Source: Desulfurivibrio sp044068625 | GTDB taxonomy: Bacteria; Desulfobacterota; Desulfobulbia; Desulfobulbales; Desulfurivibrionaceae | Direction of reading: 5' to 3' | Assembly: GCF_044068625.1 (NCBI RefSeq) | Contig: NZ_JBIPKH010000002.1 | Coordinates: forward strand, 62,001-126,000 | DNA: 64,000 bases | Part shown: positions 33,893 through 41,711 of the stretch, one piece after another | Numbering within the stretch: the stretch's first letter is position 1 | Layout of the letters: each line of letters begins with the position of its first letter | The notes under the pieces: model-generated | What the model was told of the DNA's origin: nothing | The model's input: the letters and a program-made list of their open reading frames with translations, nothing else | The model's database searches: none | Translations under genes and position numbers: made by a program

Positions 33893-35098
33893 ATGATGAC
33901 GTATCGCCATGCTTTGAGCAGCGCCCTGGTACTGCTCGCCCTGTTTTTCACCGTGGGTTGCTCCACCACTCCCGCCCCGGCGCCGACCCCGGCGGCCGCC
34001 GGCCACACCCGGATGGTGGAACAGGATCCCAAGCTGAGGATCACCACCGCTGAAGTGATGGAGCTTTTCAGCCAGGTCTATGGCGACCAGGTGCTGGTCA
34101 AGGCCACCCTGGACCGCAATGATCGTTTTCTGCTGGTTGACACCCGTCCCCTCGGTCGCTACCAGGAGGGACATGTCCCTGGGGCCATCCACATGACCCC
34201 AGGTGAGGTGGCCGCTAAAATTGATCGGTTGCCCCGGGATCGGATGGTTATTTTCTACTGTGGCGGACTGGCCTGCCCCCTGAGCAGCCAGGCGGCCAAA
34301 GCCGCCTTGGAAAAGGGACTCACCAATGTGCGGGTCTGGTATGAGGGTGATCCGGGCTGGCACCAGGCCGGTGGCTATATGATCTCCGAAACCGGTTATG
34401 TTTACCATATGATGACCCAGAGCGATGAGCAGAATTTTCAGCTCATCGACTCTCGCCCCAGTGCCGTTCATCGTAAAGCCTTTATCCCCGGTTCGGCCTC
34501 CATTCCCATCCAGCTCTGGGACCTGAAGAAGAGTCTGTTGCCCAACGACCTCAACACCAAACTGATCTTCTACTGTGGCGGTCACGCCTGCCCCCACAGT
34601 CACAACTCGGCCAAGAAAGCCAAAGAGATGGGCTATAAGTGGGTCTCGGTGTATAGCGCCGGGGAACCGGAGTGGAAGCGGGAGGGTCTACCCCTGTGGG
34701 GCAACGAGCCCAGTGGCGTGGTTGACGTGGCCACCGAGTTGCCCACCGCCCCCGGTGGGCTGCCGCGCACCATCAGCGGCCCCGATTTTAGCAAGCTGCT
34801 GAAGGAATCCCCCAATGACGTGGCGATTCTGGATGTGCGCAGCGCCGGTGAGTTTGCCGCCGGCCATCTGCCGGGAGCGATTAATATTCCCGACGATCAG
34901 TTCCATGCCAACTATGAGCAGTTGGTCAAGAAAGTACCCACCGGTAAGAGAGTGATTATCCATTGTGTGACCGGGATCCGGGCCGGTGGTGTCTATCACG
35001 CCATCGCCACCCGGGGAGGTTACGACAATCCCAAAGGGATTCAGTATCTGGATGCCTCCATGTTTGTCAATTCCGACGGTACCTTCGAGATAAACTAA
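33893..35098 (+). CDS. Triple-rhodanese lipoprotein
   Basis: The 401-residue protein starts with a lipoprotein signal, lipobox TVGC. Three rhodanese domains follow at about residues 50-155, 170-285 and 300-395. Their active loops are YCGGLACPLS, YCGGHACPHS and HCVTGIRAGG, so each has the catalytic Cys; the first two share an unusual CGGxACPxS loop. Rhodaneses carry sulfur (or selenium) as a persulfide, so this should be a periplasm-facing sulfur carrier on a lipid anchor. GAGGAGGG before ATG 33893 sets the start; a terminator follows. It sits next to the Phn-type importer. Confidence 0.87.
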   Translation: MMTYRHALSSALVLLALFFTVGCSTTPAPAPTPAAAGHTRMVEQDPKLRITTAEVMELFSQVYGDQVLVKATLDRNDRFLLVDTRPLGRYQEGHVPGAIHMTPGEVAAKIDRLPRDRMVIFYCGGLACPLSSQAAKAALEKGLTNVRVWYEGDPGWHQAGGYMISETGYVYHMMTQSDEQNFQLIDSRPSAVHRKAFIPGSASIPIQLWDLKKSLLPNDLNTKLIFYCGGHACPHSHNSAKKAKEMGYKWVSVYSAGEPEWKREGLPLWGNEPSGVVDVATELPTAPGGLPRTISGPDFSKLLKESPNDVAILDVRSAGEFAAGHLPGAINIPDDQFHANYEQLVKKVPTGKRVIIHCVTGIRAGGVYHAIATRGGYDNPKGIQYLDASMFVNSDGTFEIN

Positions 35099-35119
35099 TT
35101 TGGACGAGTAAAGCTGAAA

Positions 35120-35153
35120 ACGTAAAAGCCCGCCGGATGGCGGGCTTTTACGT
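35120..35153. terminator. Bidirectional intrinsic terminator
   Basis: ACGTAAAAGCCCGCC (35120-35134) and GGCGGGCTTTTACGT (35139-35153) form a perfect 15-bp stem with loop GGAT. The A and T tracts in the stem make it work in both directions, ending the triple-rhodanese gene on the plus strand and the RelE-like gene on the minus strand. Confidence 0.9.
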
Positions 35154-35184
35154 TAAGGCATGATGTGGGAAAGAGGGAGGAAAG

Positions 35185-35730
35185 TTAGCTTCGGCAGGAG
35201 CTTTCCCGGCAGAGACCACGAAATACCTGGCGCAGGGTTTCCTGGTCGATCTTCTCCAGCAGGGCTTCCTCGTAGGGATCGTAAGCGGGGTCATCTGCCA
35301 GGGCGAACTCCAGGAGATTCTCCTCCTCGTCCTCCTCATCGGTGTCATCAGTCAGGGCGTAATCAGTCAGGTCAACCAAACGGTCGCTGCGCTTGAGCGC
35401 TTCCGTATCCAAGGTTGTTTCCCGTTGCTTTTCCAGCCAGAAGTGACACTCGTCGTGACTGCCGATCCAGGCCAGGATCAGACAGTCATCGTCATGGACG
35501 GTGATCAGACGATAGCCGCCGCTGAGATCGTACTTGCGGCAGTTACTCAGGCGCATCTCCCCGAATTTGGTCTCTTTGTGCCTAAGATCATAGAGGGAGG
35601 TCGCACTATCACCCAGCATGGCGATAATGGTTCCGGCCTGGGCCGCCACCATATTGCCTTTGCGGCCCGAGAGCTTCAATTTGCTGAGTTGGCGCATGAA
35701 ACCTTTGGTTTGATATATTTTTTTATCCAT
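35185..35730 (-). CDS. RelE/ParE-like protein with acidic C-terminal tail
   Basis: The 181-residue protein has a basic N-terminal domain (~1-100) ending in DLSGGYRLITVHDDDCLILAWIGSHDECHFWLEKQR. This resembles the last strands of RelE/ParE toxins (RxIY...ILaWvGHHDE). Residues ~105-181 are strongly acidic (TDDTDEEDEEENLLE). No antitoxin gene is adjacent. Either it is a stand-alone RelE-fold protein or the tail neutralises the domain in cis; the assignment is tentative. A GCATATATGC palindrome lies just upstream. The surrounding DNA is more AT-rich than the rest, which could mean acquisition. Confidence 0.55.
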   Translation of the reverse strand: MDKKIYQTKGFMRQLSKLKLSGRKGNMVAAQAGTIIAMLGDSATSLYDLRHKETKFGEMRLSNCRKYDLSGGYRLITVHDDDCLILAWIGSHDECHFWLEKQRETTLDTEALKRSDRLVDLTDYALTDDTDEEDEEENLLEFALADDPAYDPYEEALLEKIDQETLRQVFRGLCRESSCRS

Positions 35731-35747
35731 ACAAGGGATTATCTAAT

Positions 35748-35757
35748 GCATATATGC
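35748..35757. promoter_or_regulatory. GCATATATGC palindrome upstream of RelE-like gene
   Basis: A perfect 10-bp palindrome lies 17 bp before the minus-strand start codon, in a spot where an autoregulatory protein would act. The remaining ~250 bases up to 36013 are AT-rich with several GATAATT/TTATC-like short motifs and no supported gene. Confidence 0.35.
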
Positions 35758-36013
35758 TATATGTCAAATCGGTAATTCTTATTTTAAAAGGTGTTGGTGA
35801 TCGCCACTGCAAATTCCTCCCGCCTCAACCGAGAGCACCAGTTTATATTGATAATTGCGATAATTTCCTGGGTTTAACATCCGCCTTATCAATTGGACTC
35901 GATCCACTAAAACGACTATTTTTATCGGCTAATTGCCCCAGGGGGGGTACTCGCTGGAGCCCGGTAATGATCGATTGAGTGGATAAATTGTAAAAAAACT
36001 AAAGGGGGGGTTA

Positions 36014-36454
36014 ATGATGTTCAAACACGCGGTTTTGGTTGGCCTTTTTCTGCTGGCGGTGGGGGTGGGCAGCGCCCAGGCTTTTCTGTCCATTTTCAGC
36101 GGCGGTTATCAGTATATCAGTGCCGAAGAGCTCAACAAACGGATCGAGGTCGGTGACGCCATGGTCCTGCTTGATATCTGCCCGGCCGACGAGTTTGCCG
36201 CCGGCCATATTCCCGGCTCCATTGAAACCAACGCCTATCCCACCCAGACCGACGAGGAGCGGAGCCGTTTGAACAAGGGACTGGCGGCCCTGCAGGCCGG
36301 CAACGAGGATATCATCATCGTTTGTCCCGGCGGCGGGGGTGGGGCCCGGCGGACCGTCGACTACTACAAAGCCCAGGGGGTCGATGAAAAGAGGATGTAT
36401 ATCCTCCAGGATGGCCTCAAGAAGTGGCCCTATAAGAAGGTGCCCAAATCCTGA
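36014..36454 (+). CDS. Exported single-domain rhodanese-like protein
   Basis: The 146-residue protein has a signal peptide (MMFKHAVLVGLFLLAVGVGSAQA) and one rhodanese domain: LLDICPADEFAAGHIPGSIE and the loop VCPGGGGGARRTVDYY with the catalytic Cys at about residue 104. A second Cys at DICPADEF replaces the usual DVR motif, so two cysteines may cycle. It starts at ATG 36014 after AAGGGGGG and lies 5 bp before the VTT-iron-sulfur gene, with which it is probably co-transcribed. Confidence 0.83.
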   Translation: MMFKHAVLVGLFLLAVGVGSAQAFLSIFSGGYQYISAEELNKRIEVGDAMVLLDICPADEFAAGHIPGSIETNAYPTQTDEERSRLNKGLAALQAGNEDIIIVCPGGGGGARRTVDYYKAQGVDEKRMYILQDGLKKWPYKKVPKS

Positions 36455-36459
36455 GTTTG

Positions 36460-38310
36460 ATGAATTCCCGCAATGGTAAAAAGATTGCCCTGGCCCTGGT
36501 GGTTGCCCTCCTGGCCGGGGCTTTTTTCTGGTTCGATCTCCATCACCAGCTGACCCTGGAGAGCATTCGGGGGTTCCAGGAACAGGCCGGAGAGTTTTAC
36601 GCCCAACGGCCCCTTCTGGCCATCGCCGGCTTTGCCGGGGTCTATCTGCTGGTGGTGGCCCTCAATCTGCCGGGGGGGGCTCTGCTGGGGTTGTTGGCCG
36701 GCGCGGTTTTCGGCGTGCTGGTGGGCACGGTGGTGGTCTCTTTTGCCAGCACCATCGCCGCCACGCTGGCCTGCGCCCTAAGCCGCTATCTCTTCCGCGA
36801 CCTGGTGCGGTCTCGGTTTCCCCAGGTGGTGGCCAGGGTTGATCGGGGGATGGCCCGGGAGGGTTCCTTTTACCTGTTCTCCCTCCGCCTTATCCCAGTG
36901 GTCCCCTTTTTTGTGATCAACATGGTGATGGGGCTGACCGCCATCCGCCTGCGGACCTTTTACTGGGTTTCGCAGTTGGGGATGTTGCCCGGCACCCTGG
37001 TTTTTGTCAACGCCGGCAACGAACTGGGCCGGCTGACCTCCACCGGGGAGATCTTTTCTCCCCGGTTGGTCCTGGCCTTTGCCCTGCTGGGCCTGCTGCC
37101 CCTGGCGGCTAAAAAGCTGCTTAACTACTATCGCGCCCGGACCCCGGAAGCGGAGAAACTGCCGACCGGCGGGGTGGCGGCGGCAGGGCCGGGGGAGAAA
37201 GAACTTAGAATTCAGGCTCAATCCCTGGCCTCGGGTTGCACCGCCTGTGGAGCCTGTGCGGTTCGTTGCCAGTTTCTTAAGCGCTCCGGCCTTCCCGGCG
37301 AGATCGCCAACGCTTTTTTAGCCGGTAAATCCCTGGCCGACCCTTTTGCCTGCAGCTTATGCAACCTCTGCACCACGGTCTGTCCGGAAAAACTGGAGCC
37401 CGGCGATTTTTTTCTGGCCTTGCGCCGCGGGATCGCCGACCATTCGGGATGGGACAGTCGTCCCTATAAGAGGATTCTCAGTTACGAACGGCTGGGAAGC
37501 TCGCCCCTGTTCAGCACCGAATATCTGCCCCCAGCCTGCCAAACCGTCTTTTTCCCCGGCTGTAACCTGCCGGGAACCAGGCCGGAGAGCACCTGGCAAC
37601 TATTCCGCCGTTTACAGGAGCAAATTCCCGCTCTTGGACTGGTGTTGAACTGCTGCCACAAACCCTCCCACGACCTGGGCCGCTGGCAATATTTCTCCGA
37701 CCAATTCGGCGCCCTGCGCCGGCGGCTTTATGACTCCGGGGTGCGGGAGATTTTGCTGGCCTGCCCCAACTGCTACAAGGTTTTTCTCAACCATGGCCGG
37801 GAAGTGCGGGTCCGCAGCGTCTGGGAGGTGCTGGCGGCCGGGGTCGAGCAGCAGGGGCCGGGACCGGTCGGGACCACGGTGACGGTCCATGACCCCTGTC
37901 CCCTGCGTAACCTGCCGGAGTTGCAACGAGCGGCCCGAACTCTGATCGCCGGGCAGAACCTGGCCATCAAGGAGATGCGCTCCGCCGGGGCCCGCACCCT
38001 GTGCTGCGGCGAGGGTGGTGCGGTGGGTTTTATCGACCCCGAACTGGCCGCCGCCTGGGGGACTCAGCGACGGGAGCAGGCCAATGGCTTGCCGGTGGTG
38101 ACCTATTGCGCCGGCTGCGCCGGTTTCCTGGGCCGAGCCGGTCTGCAAACCATCCATTTGGCTGATCTTTTGGCCGAGCCCGCCCAGGCCCTGGTCGGGA
38201 AGGCTGTGGTTGCTACTCCTCCCCGGACCTACCTTAACCGCTTGCTTTTGAAATACCGCCTTGGGCGGTTACCCAAGAACCCTTCAGCCGCCGATTCTCC
38301 CAAGCCCTAA
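36460..38310 (+). CDS. VTT (TVP38/TMEM64) membrane domain fused to HdrD-like CCG iron-sulfur reductase
   Basis: This 616-residue fusion begins with a membrane half. Residues ~60-215 form a VTT/DedA-like domain (GLLAGAVFGVLVGTVVVSFA, YLFSLRLIPVVPFFVINMVMG, FVNAGNELG). Next, a dicluster ferredoxin segment (CTACGACAVRCQFLK, CSLCNLCTTVCPEKLEP) covers ~258-320. Two CCG domains follow: CNLPG...LNCCHKP...CPNC at ~363-440 and DPCPLR...LCCGEGG...CAGC at ~477-560. In HdrB/HdrD these bind catalytic non-cubane [4Fe-4S] clusters that reduce disulfides. A membrane-bound disulfide or persulfide reductase working with the adjacent rhodanese is my inference. The ATG at 36460 follows a TTG. Confidence 0.83.
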   Translation: MNSRNGKKIALALVVALLAGAFFWFDLHHQLTLESIRGFQEQAGEFYAQRPLLAIAGFAGVYLLVVALNLPGGALLGLLAGAVFGVLVGTVVVSFASTIAATLACALSRYLFRDLVRSRFPQVVARVDRGMAREGSFYLFSLRLIPVVPFFVINMVMGLTAIRLRTFYWVSQLGMLPGTLVFVNAGNELGRLTSTGEIFSPRLVLAFALLGLLPLAAKKLLNYYRARTPEAEKLPTGGVAAAGPGEKELRIQAQSLASGCTACGACAVRCQFLKRSGLPGEIANAFLAGKSLADPFACSLCNLCTTVCPEKLEPGDFFLALRRGIADHSGWDSRPYKRILSYERLGSSPLFSTEYLPPACQTVFFPGCNLPGTRPESTWQLFRRLQEQIPALGLVLNCCHKPSHDLGRWQYFSDQFGALRRRLYDSGVREILLACPNCYKVFLNHGREVRVRSVWEVLAAGVEQQGPGPVGTTVTVHDPCPLRNLPELQRAARTLIAGQNLAIKEMRSAGARTLCCGEGGAVGFIDPELAAAWGTQRREQANGLPVVTYCAGCAGFLGRAGLQTIHLADLLAEPAQALVGKAVVATPPRTYLNRLLLKYRLGRLPKNPSAADSPKP

Positions 38311-38454
38311 CCCCAATATCTGGTCAGCGGCTCCCCATATCGCCGGATCGCCATCTCTCCGAACTTCCGGTTGACAACCCTGCCGCCAATCGCTAAAAGG
38401 TAAATTCTGACCCAGATGTCCGGAATTAGCTTGCCTGCCCTTGGCATTCTGCCA

Positions 38455-38495
38455 TTTACCATGGGCCGGCGGCAGCACGGCCGGCCCATGGTAAA
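38455..38495. other. Perfect 16-bp-stem hairpin upstream of minD-like gene
   Basis: TTTACCATGGGCCGGC (38455-38470) pairs perfectly with 38480-38495 across a 9-base loop. It ends 26 bp before the MinD-like start codon and 14 bp before its ribosome site. There is no T tract. It could be a transcript-stabilising or processing hairpin, or a REP-type element. Confidence 0.6.
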
Positions 38496-38520
38496 CCGGC
38501 CCGGAGCCTTAGGAGGTGGG

Positions 38521-39465
38521 ATGGTCGAGTGCCAGAAGAATTTGCGGAGCAAAGAGATCTGGGCCATCGGCGGCGGCAAGGGGGGGATCGGCAAAAGCCT
38601 GATCATCGGTAACGCGGGGATCACCCTGGCGCGGCTTAATAAAAAAGTTCTACTGGTGGACGCCGACCTGGGGGGCGCCAATCTGCACACCACCATCGGG
38701 ATGGGGTTACCGGAGGTTACCCTCTCCGATTTTCTCAAGCGCCGGACCGAGAAGATCCAGGATGTGGTTATTCCAACCGGGATTCCCAACCTGAGCATCA
38801 TCAGCGGCGCCCGGGACATTCTCGACGCGGCCAATCCCCATCATGCTCAAAAAGAGCGTCTGCTCAGACAACTGAACACCATTGACGCCGATTACATCCT
38901 GCTGGATATCGGAGCCGGTACCTCCTACAATATTCTCGATTTCTTTCTCTTCTCCAACCATGGCGTCCTGGTGGTGCTGCCCGAGCCCACGGCCATTGAA
39001 AACGCCTATCGCTTCATCAAAAGCGCTTTTTATCGGCGATTCCGCAAGATTGTCCGCAATCGGCAGCTCAAGGAGCTGGTGGACAGCGCCAAGGATCAAA
39101 AAAACACCATGGGGATCCGAACCCCGTATGATCTGATTAAGCACGTAAAAATGGTTGAGCCGGCGGCGGGGGAGCTGCTGGAGCTGGAGATGCGGAAGTT
39201 CAAACCCAAACTGATCGTCAACCAGGCGCGCGGCAAGGAGGATATCCAGGTCGGTTTTGCCATGCGCAATGCCTGTGAGACCTTTTTCGGCATCAGTCTG
39301 GAGTATCTGGGCTATCTTGAGTATGACGACTGTATCTGGCGGTCGGTGCGGAGCAATCGACCGCTGGTCTTGGAGTATCCCGGCTCCGGGCCCGTGCGCT
39401 CCATCGAGAGTATCGTGCGAAATTTGCTTGGAGGAGAACAGCTGGTCAGCGGTACCAATTACTGA
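38521..39465 (+). CDS. MinD/ParA-family ATPase (FlhG-like)
   Basis: The 314-residue protein has the deviant Walker A GGGKGGIGKSLIIGN, the LLVDADLGGANLHTTIG switch and VLLDIGAGTSYNILDFFLFSN, as in MinD/FlhG ATPases that dimerise on ATP and bind a membrane or partner. The C-terminal part, including the ECLGY-like LEYLGYLEYDDCIWRSVRSNRPL, matches the FlhG-like group. The ATG at 38521 follows AGGAGGT; the frame extends upstream through the hairpin and is not coding there. It is followed at 14 bp by a J-like/HTH protein gene, a pairing I believe is frequent in Desulfobacterota. Confidence 0.85.
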   Translation: MVECQKNLRSKEIWAIGGGKGGIGKSLIIGNAGITLARLNKKVLLVDADLGGANLHTTIGMGLPEVTLSDFLKRRTEKIQDVVIPTGIPNLSIISGARDILDAANPHHAQKERLLRQLNTIDADYILLDIGAGTSYNILDFFLFSNHGVLVVLPEPTAIENAYRFIKSAFYRRFRKIVRNRQLKELVDSAKDQKNTMGIRTPYDLIKHVKMVEPAAGELLELEMRKFKPKLIVNQARGKEDIQVGFAMRNACETFFGISLEYLGYLEYDDCIWRSVRSNRPLVLEYPGSGPVRSIESIVRNLLGGEQLVSGTNY

Positions 39466-39479
39466 ACAGGGAGTTGCTG

Positions 39480-40133
39480 ATGCTCAATAGGATGGCGGAA
39501 CTGAATCATTATGAGCTTCTGCAGGTGGATCCCGGCGCCAGCGCCCAAGAGATCCGCCAGGCCGGTGAGCGGATGCGGAGTTACTACAGCCCGGACTCCC
39601 TGGCCATCTATTCTCTCTTTTCCCGGGAAGAGATCGAGCGGATCCGGCAGCGGATCGACGAGGCTTACCGGACCTTGATCCAGCCGGAGCGGCGAGAGAG
39701 CTACGATGCCGGCCTGCGGGGCGAGGGGGGCAAGGAAGGGGGCGGGCAATATCGGTCGGCCCCGGCGGCCCCGGCCAACGTCGCAGTTGAAATGTTCTCC
39801 TGGGGAAAGGGGGAGCCCGCTTCGCCGCAGCCGGCAATGCCCAGCCGGCTGAACCCCGCCCCGGCGGCCATCGGGGAGTTTTCCGGCTCAATTCTGCGAG
39901 GCCTGCGGGAACAGCGTAATTTATCAATCCGTAATATCGCCGATATTACCAAGATAAGCCCCCGCTATCTGGAGTATATCGAGGAGGAGAGATTCCGACT
40001 GCTCCCGGTTCGTCCCTACCTCAGAGGTTATCTTACCCTTTACGCCAAGGCCTTGGCCTATGAGCCCGAGCGAATTGTCAGCGATTATCTGAAACGCTAT
40101 GAAACGGCCATGGCGACAACGGCCAGGCCATGA
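39480..40133 (+). CDS. J-like domain / RodZ-type helix-turn-helix protein
   Basis: The 217-residue protein joins two parts. Residues ~5-75 resemble a DnaJ domain (HYELLQVDPGASAQEIRQAG, IDEAYRTLIQPERRESYDAGL), but the HPD motif needed to stimulate DnaK reads SPD, so chaperone activity is doubtful. After a Pro/Ala/Gly linker, residues ~138-205 form a RodZ/HTH_25-type helix-turn-helix (LREQRNLSIRNIADITKISPRYLEYIE, RPYLRGYLTLYAKAL). CAGGGAG before the ATG at 39480 sets the start. Coupling with the MinD-like gene suggests it is that ATPase's partner. Confidence 0.8.
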   Translation: MLNRMAELNHYELLQVDPGASAQEIRQAGERMRSYYSPDSLAIYSLFSREEIERIRQRIDEAYRTLIQPERRESYDAGLRGEGGKEGGGQYRSAPAAPANVAVEMFSWGKGEPASPQPAMPSRLNPAPAAIGEFSGSILRGLREQRNLSIRNIADITKISPRYLEYIEEERFRLLPVRPYLRGYLTLYAKALAYEPERIVSDYLKRYETAMATTARP

Positions 40134-40170
40134 TTTTTAATCGACTTTTTTATAAGCGAGATCTGTAACG

Positions 40171-41019
40171 ATGAAATATGTCGGGGCCCATGTTTCCGCC
40201 GCCGGGGGCGTGCAGAACGCGCCACTTAATGCCAAAGCGATCGGGGCCACCGCCTTTGCCCTGTTCACCAAAAACCAGCGACGCTGGGTGGCCAAACCCC
40301 TTGAGGCGGCGACCATCGCCGCCTTTCGCGAGAACCTGGCGGCCGTGGGCATCGCTCCGGAACACGTTTTGCCCCACGACAGCTATCTGATCAACCTGGG
40401 TCACCCCGAGGCCGAGGGGTTGGCCAAATCCCGAACCGCTTTCCTTGATGAAATGCGGCGCTGTGCAGAGTTGGGACTGGTGACCCTCAACTTTCACCCC
40501 GGCAGCCATCTGCGGCAGATCAGCGAGGAGGAGTGCCTGCGGCGGGTGGCCGATTCGATCAACTGGGCCTTGGAGCGGAGCCGGGGAGTCACGGCGGTGA
40601 TCGAAAACACCGCCGGCCAGGGCAGCAATGTCGGTCATCGCTTTGAACACCTGGCGGCGATTATTGCCCGGGTCGATGATAAAAGCCGGGTGGGGGTCTG
40701 TCTGGACACCTGTCACAGCCTGGCCGCCGGGTACGATCTCCGTACCCGGTCCGGCTGCCAGGCGGTTTTTGCCGAGTTCGATCGGGTGGTCGGTTTCAAC
40801 TACCTGCGGGGAATGCACCTCAATGATGCCAAGTCGGAGTTGGGCTCCAGGGTGGATCGCCATGCCAATCTGGGCCAGGGCCGGCTGGGGCTGGAGGTTT
40901 TTCGCTATCTGATGAACGATCCCCGTTTCGACGATATCCCCTTGATTCTGGAAACCATTGATGAAACCAGATGGGCCGAGGAGATCAGCATGCTCTACGG
41001 CCTGGTGGAGGGGAGCTGA
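40171..41019 (+). CDS. nfo: Deoxyribonuclease IV (AP endonuclease)
   Basis: The 282-residue protein has the Nfo metal-site motifs in order: GAHVSAAGG, LPHDSYLINLGHP, LNFHPGSH, IENTAGQG, GVCLDTCHSLAAGYD, GMHLNDAKSELGSRVDRHANLGQG and LILETID. It cuts DNA 5' to abasic sites during base-excision repair with a three-zinc centre. The length is normal. Its end overlaps the convergent tsaB by 25 bp. Confidence 0.95.
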   Translation: MKYVGAHVSAAGGVQNAPLNAKAIGATAFALFTKNQRRWVAKPLEAATIAAFRENLAAVGIAPEHVLPHDSYLINLGHPEAEGLAKSRTAFLDEMRRCAELGLVTLNFHPGSHLRQISEEECLRRVADSINWALERSRGVTAVIENTAGQGSNVGHRFEHLAAIIARVDDKSRVGVCLDTCHSLAAGYDLRTRSGCQAVFAEFDRVVGFNYLRGMHLNDAKSELGSRVDRHANLGQGRLGLEVFRYLMNDPRFDDIPLILETIDETRWAEEISMLYGLVEGS

Positions 41020-41681
41020 GCGTCGGAGGGGCGGATATAGAGGGGAACGGCTCGCCCCGGATCGAGAAACTGCTGCTGCTGCCAGGCGGCAAGGGCCAGG
41101 TGGCCGATGGCGGCGGCCCGGGGAAAAAAGAGGGCGGGGGAGGCGAAATGGGCCAGGCTCCCCAGCTTCTCCTGGAGTAGCGGGCGGTAGAGTTGAGCGC
41201 CACTGCCGATCAGCAGGGTGGGGGTGGTGATCCGGTCGACCAGGTCGGTCGGGGGGATCGCCAGATATTCTTCCAGCCGCTGGAGCTGATCTCCCCCATC
41301 ATAAAAGCCGGCAAAAACCTCCTGTTTGCGGGCGTCGATCAGGGCGCAGATCGGGTAGGGGGAGGGCAGGACCTGGTCGGCCAGGGCATCCAGCGAGCTG
41401 ATCCCCAGCAGCGGCTTGCCGGTGGCCAGCGCCAGTCCCTTGGCGCTGCTGAGGCCGATCCGCAGCCCGGTGAAGCTGCCCGGGCCCAGTCCCACCGCGA
41501 TCCCGTCCAACTCCGGCCAGGTCACCCCATCTTCGGCCAGCAGGCGAGCCACCGCCTCCAGCAGGCGGCGGGAATGGGTGCGGCTTGACTGCAGGGAGTG
41601 TTCGGCTCGGCAACCGGTCTCGTCCACCAGGGCGACGCTGCCGCAACTCCCCGAGGTTTCCAGGGCCAGCAGTATGGGCAT
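40995..41681 (-). CDS. tsaB: tRNA threonylcarbamoyladenosine biosynthesis protein TsaB
   Basis: The 228-residue protein has the TsaB pattern LLALETSGSCGSVALVD, HSRRLLEAVARLL and the family-defining VGLGPGSFTGLRIGLSSAKGLALA. It is an inactive ASKHA paralogue that forms the TsaBDE complex for t6A37 in ANN-decoding tRNAs. It closes the long minus-strand housekeeping operon beginning at rpsB, 30 bp after rseP. Confidence 0.93.
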   Translation of the reverse strand: MPILLALETSGSCGSVALVDETGCRAEHSLQSSRTHSRRLLEAVARLLAEDGVTWPELDGIAVGLGPGSFTGLRIGLSSAKGLALATGKPLLGISSLDALADQVLPSPYPICALIDARKQEVFAGFYDGGDQLQRLEEYLAIPPTDLVDRITTPTLLIGSGAQLYRPLLQEKLGSLAHFASPALFFPRAAAIGHLALAAWQQQQFLDPGRAVPLYIRPSDAQLPSTRP

Positions 41682-41711
41682 CTATTCCTTCCTTTGCCTA
41701 GCGCTGCAAGT

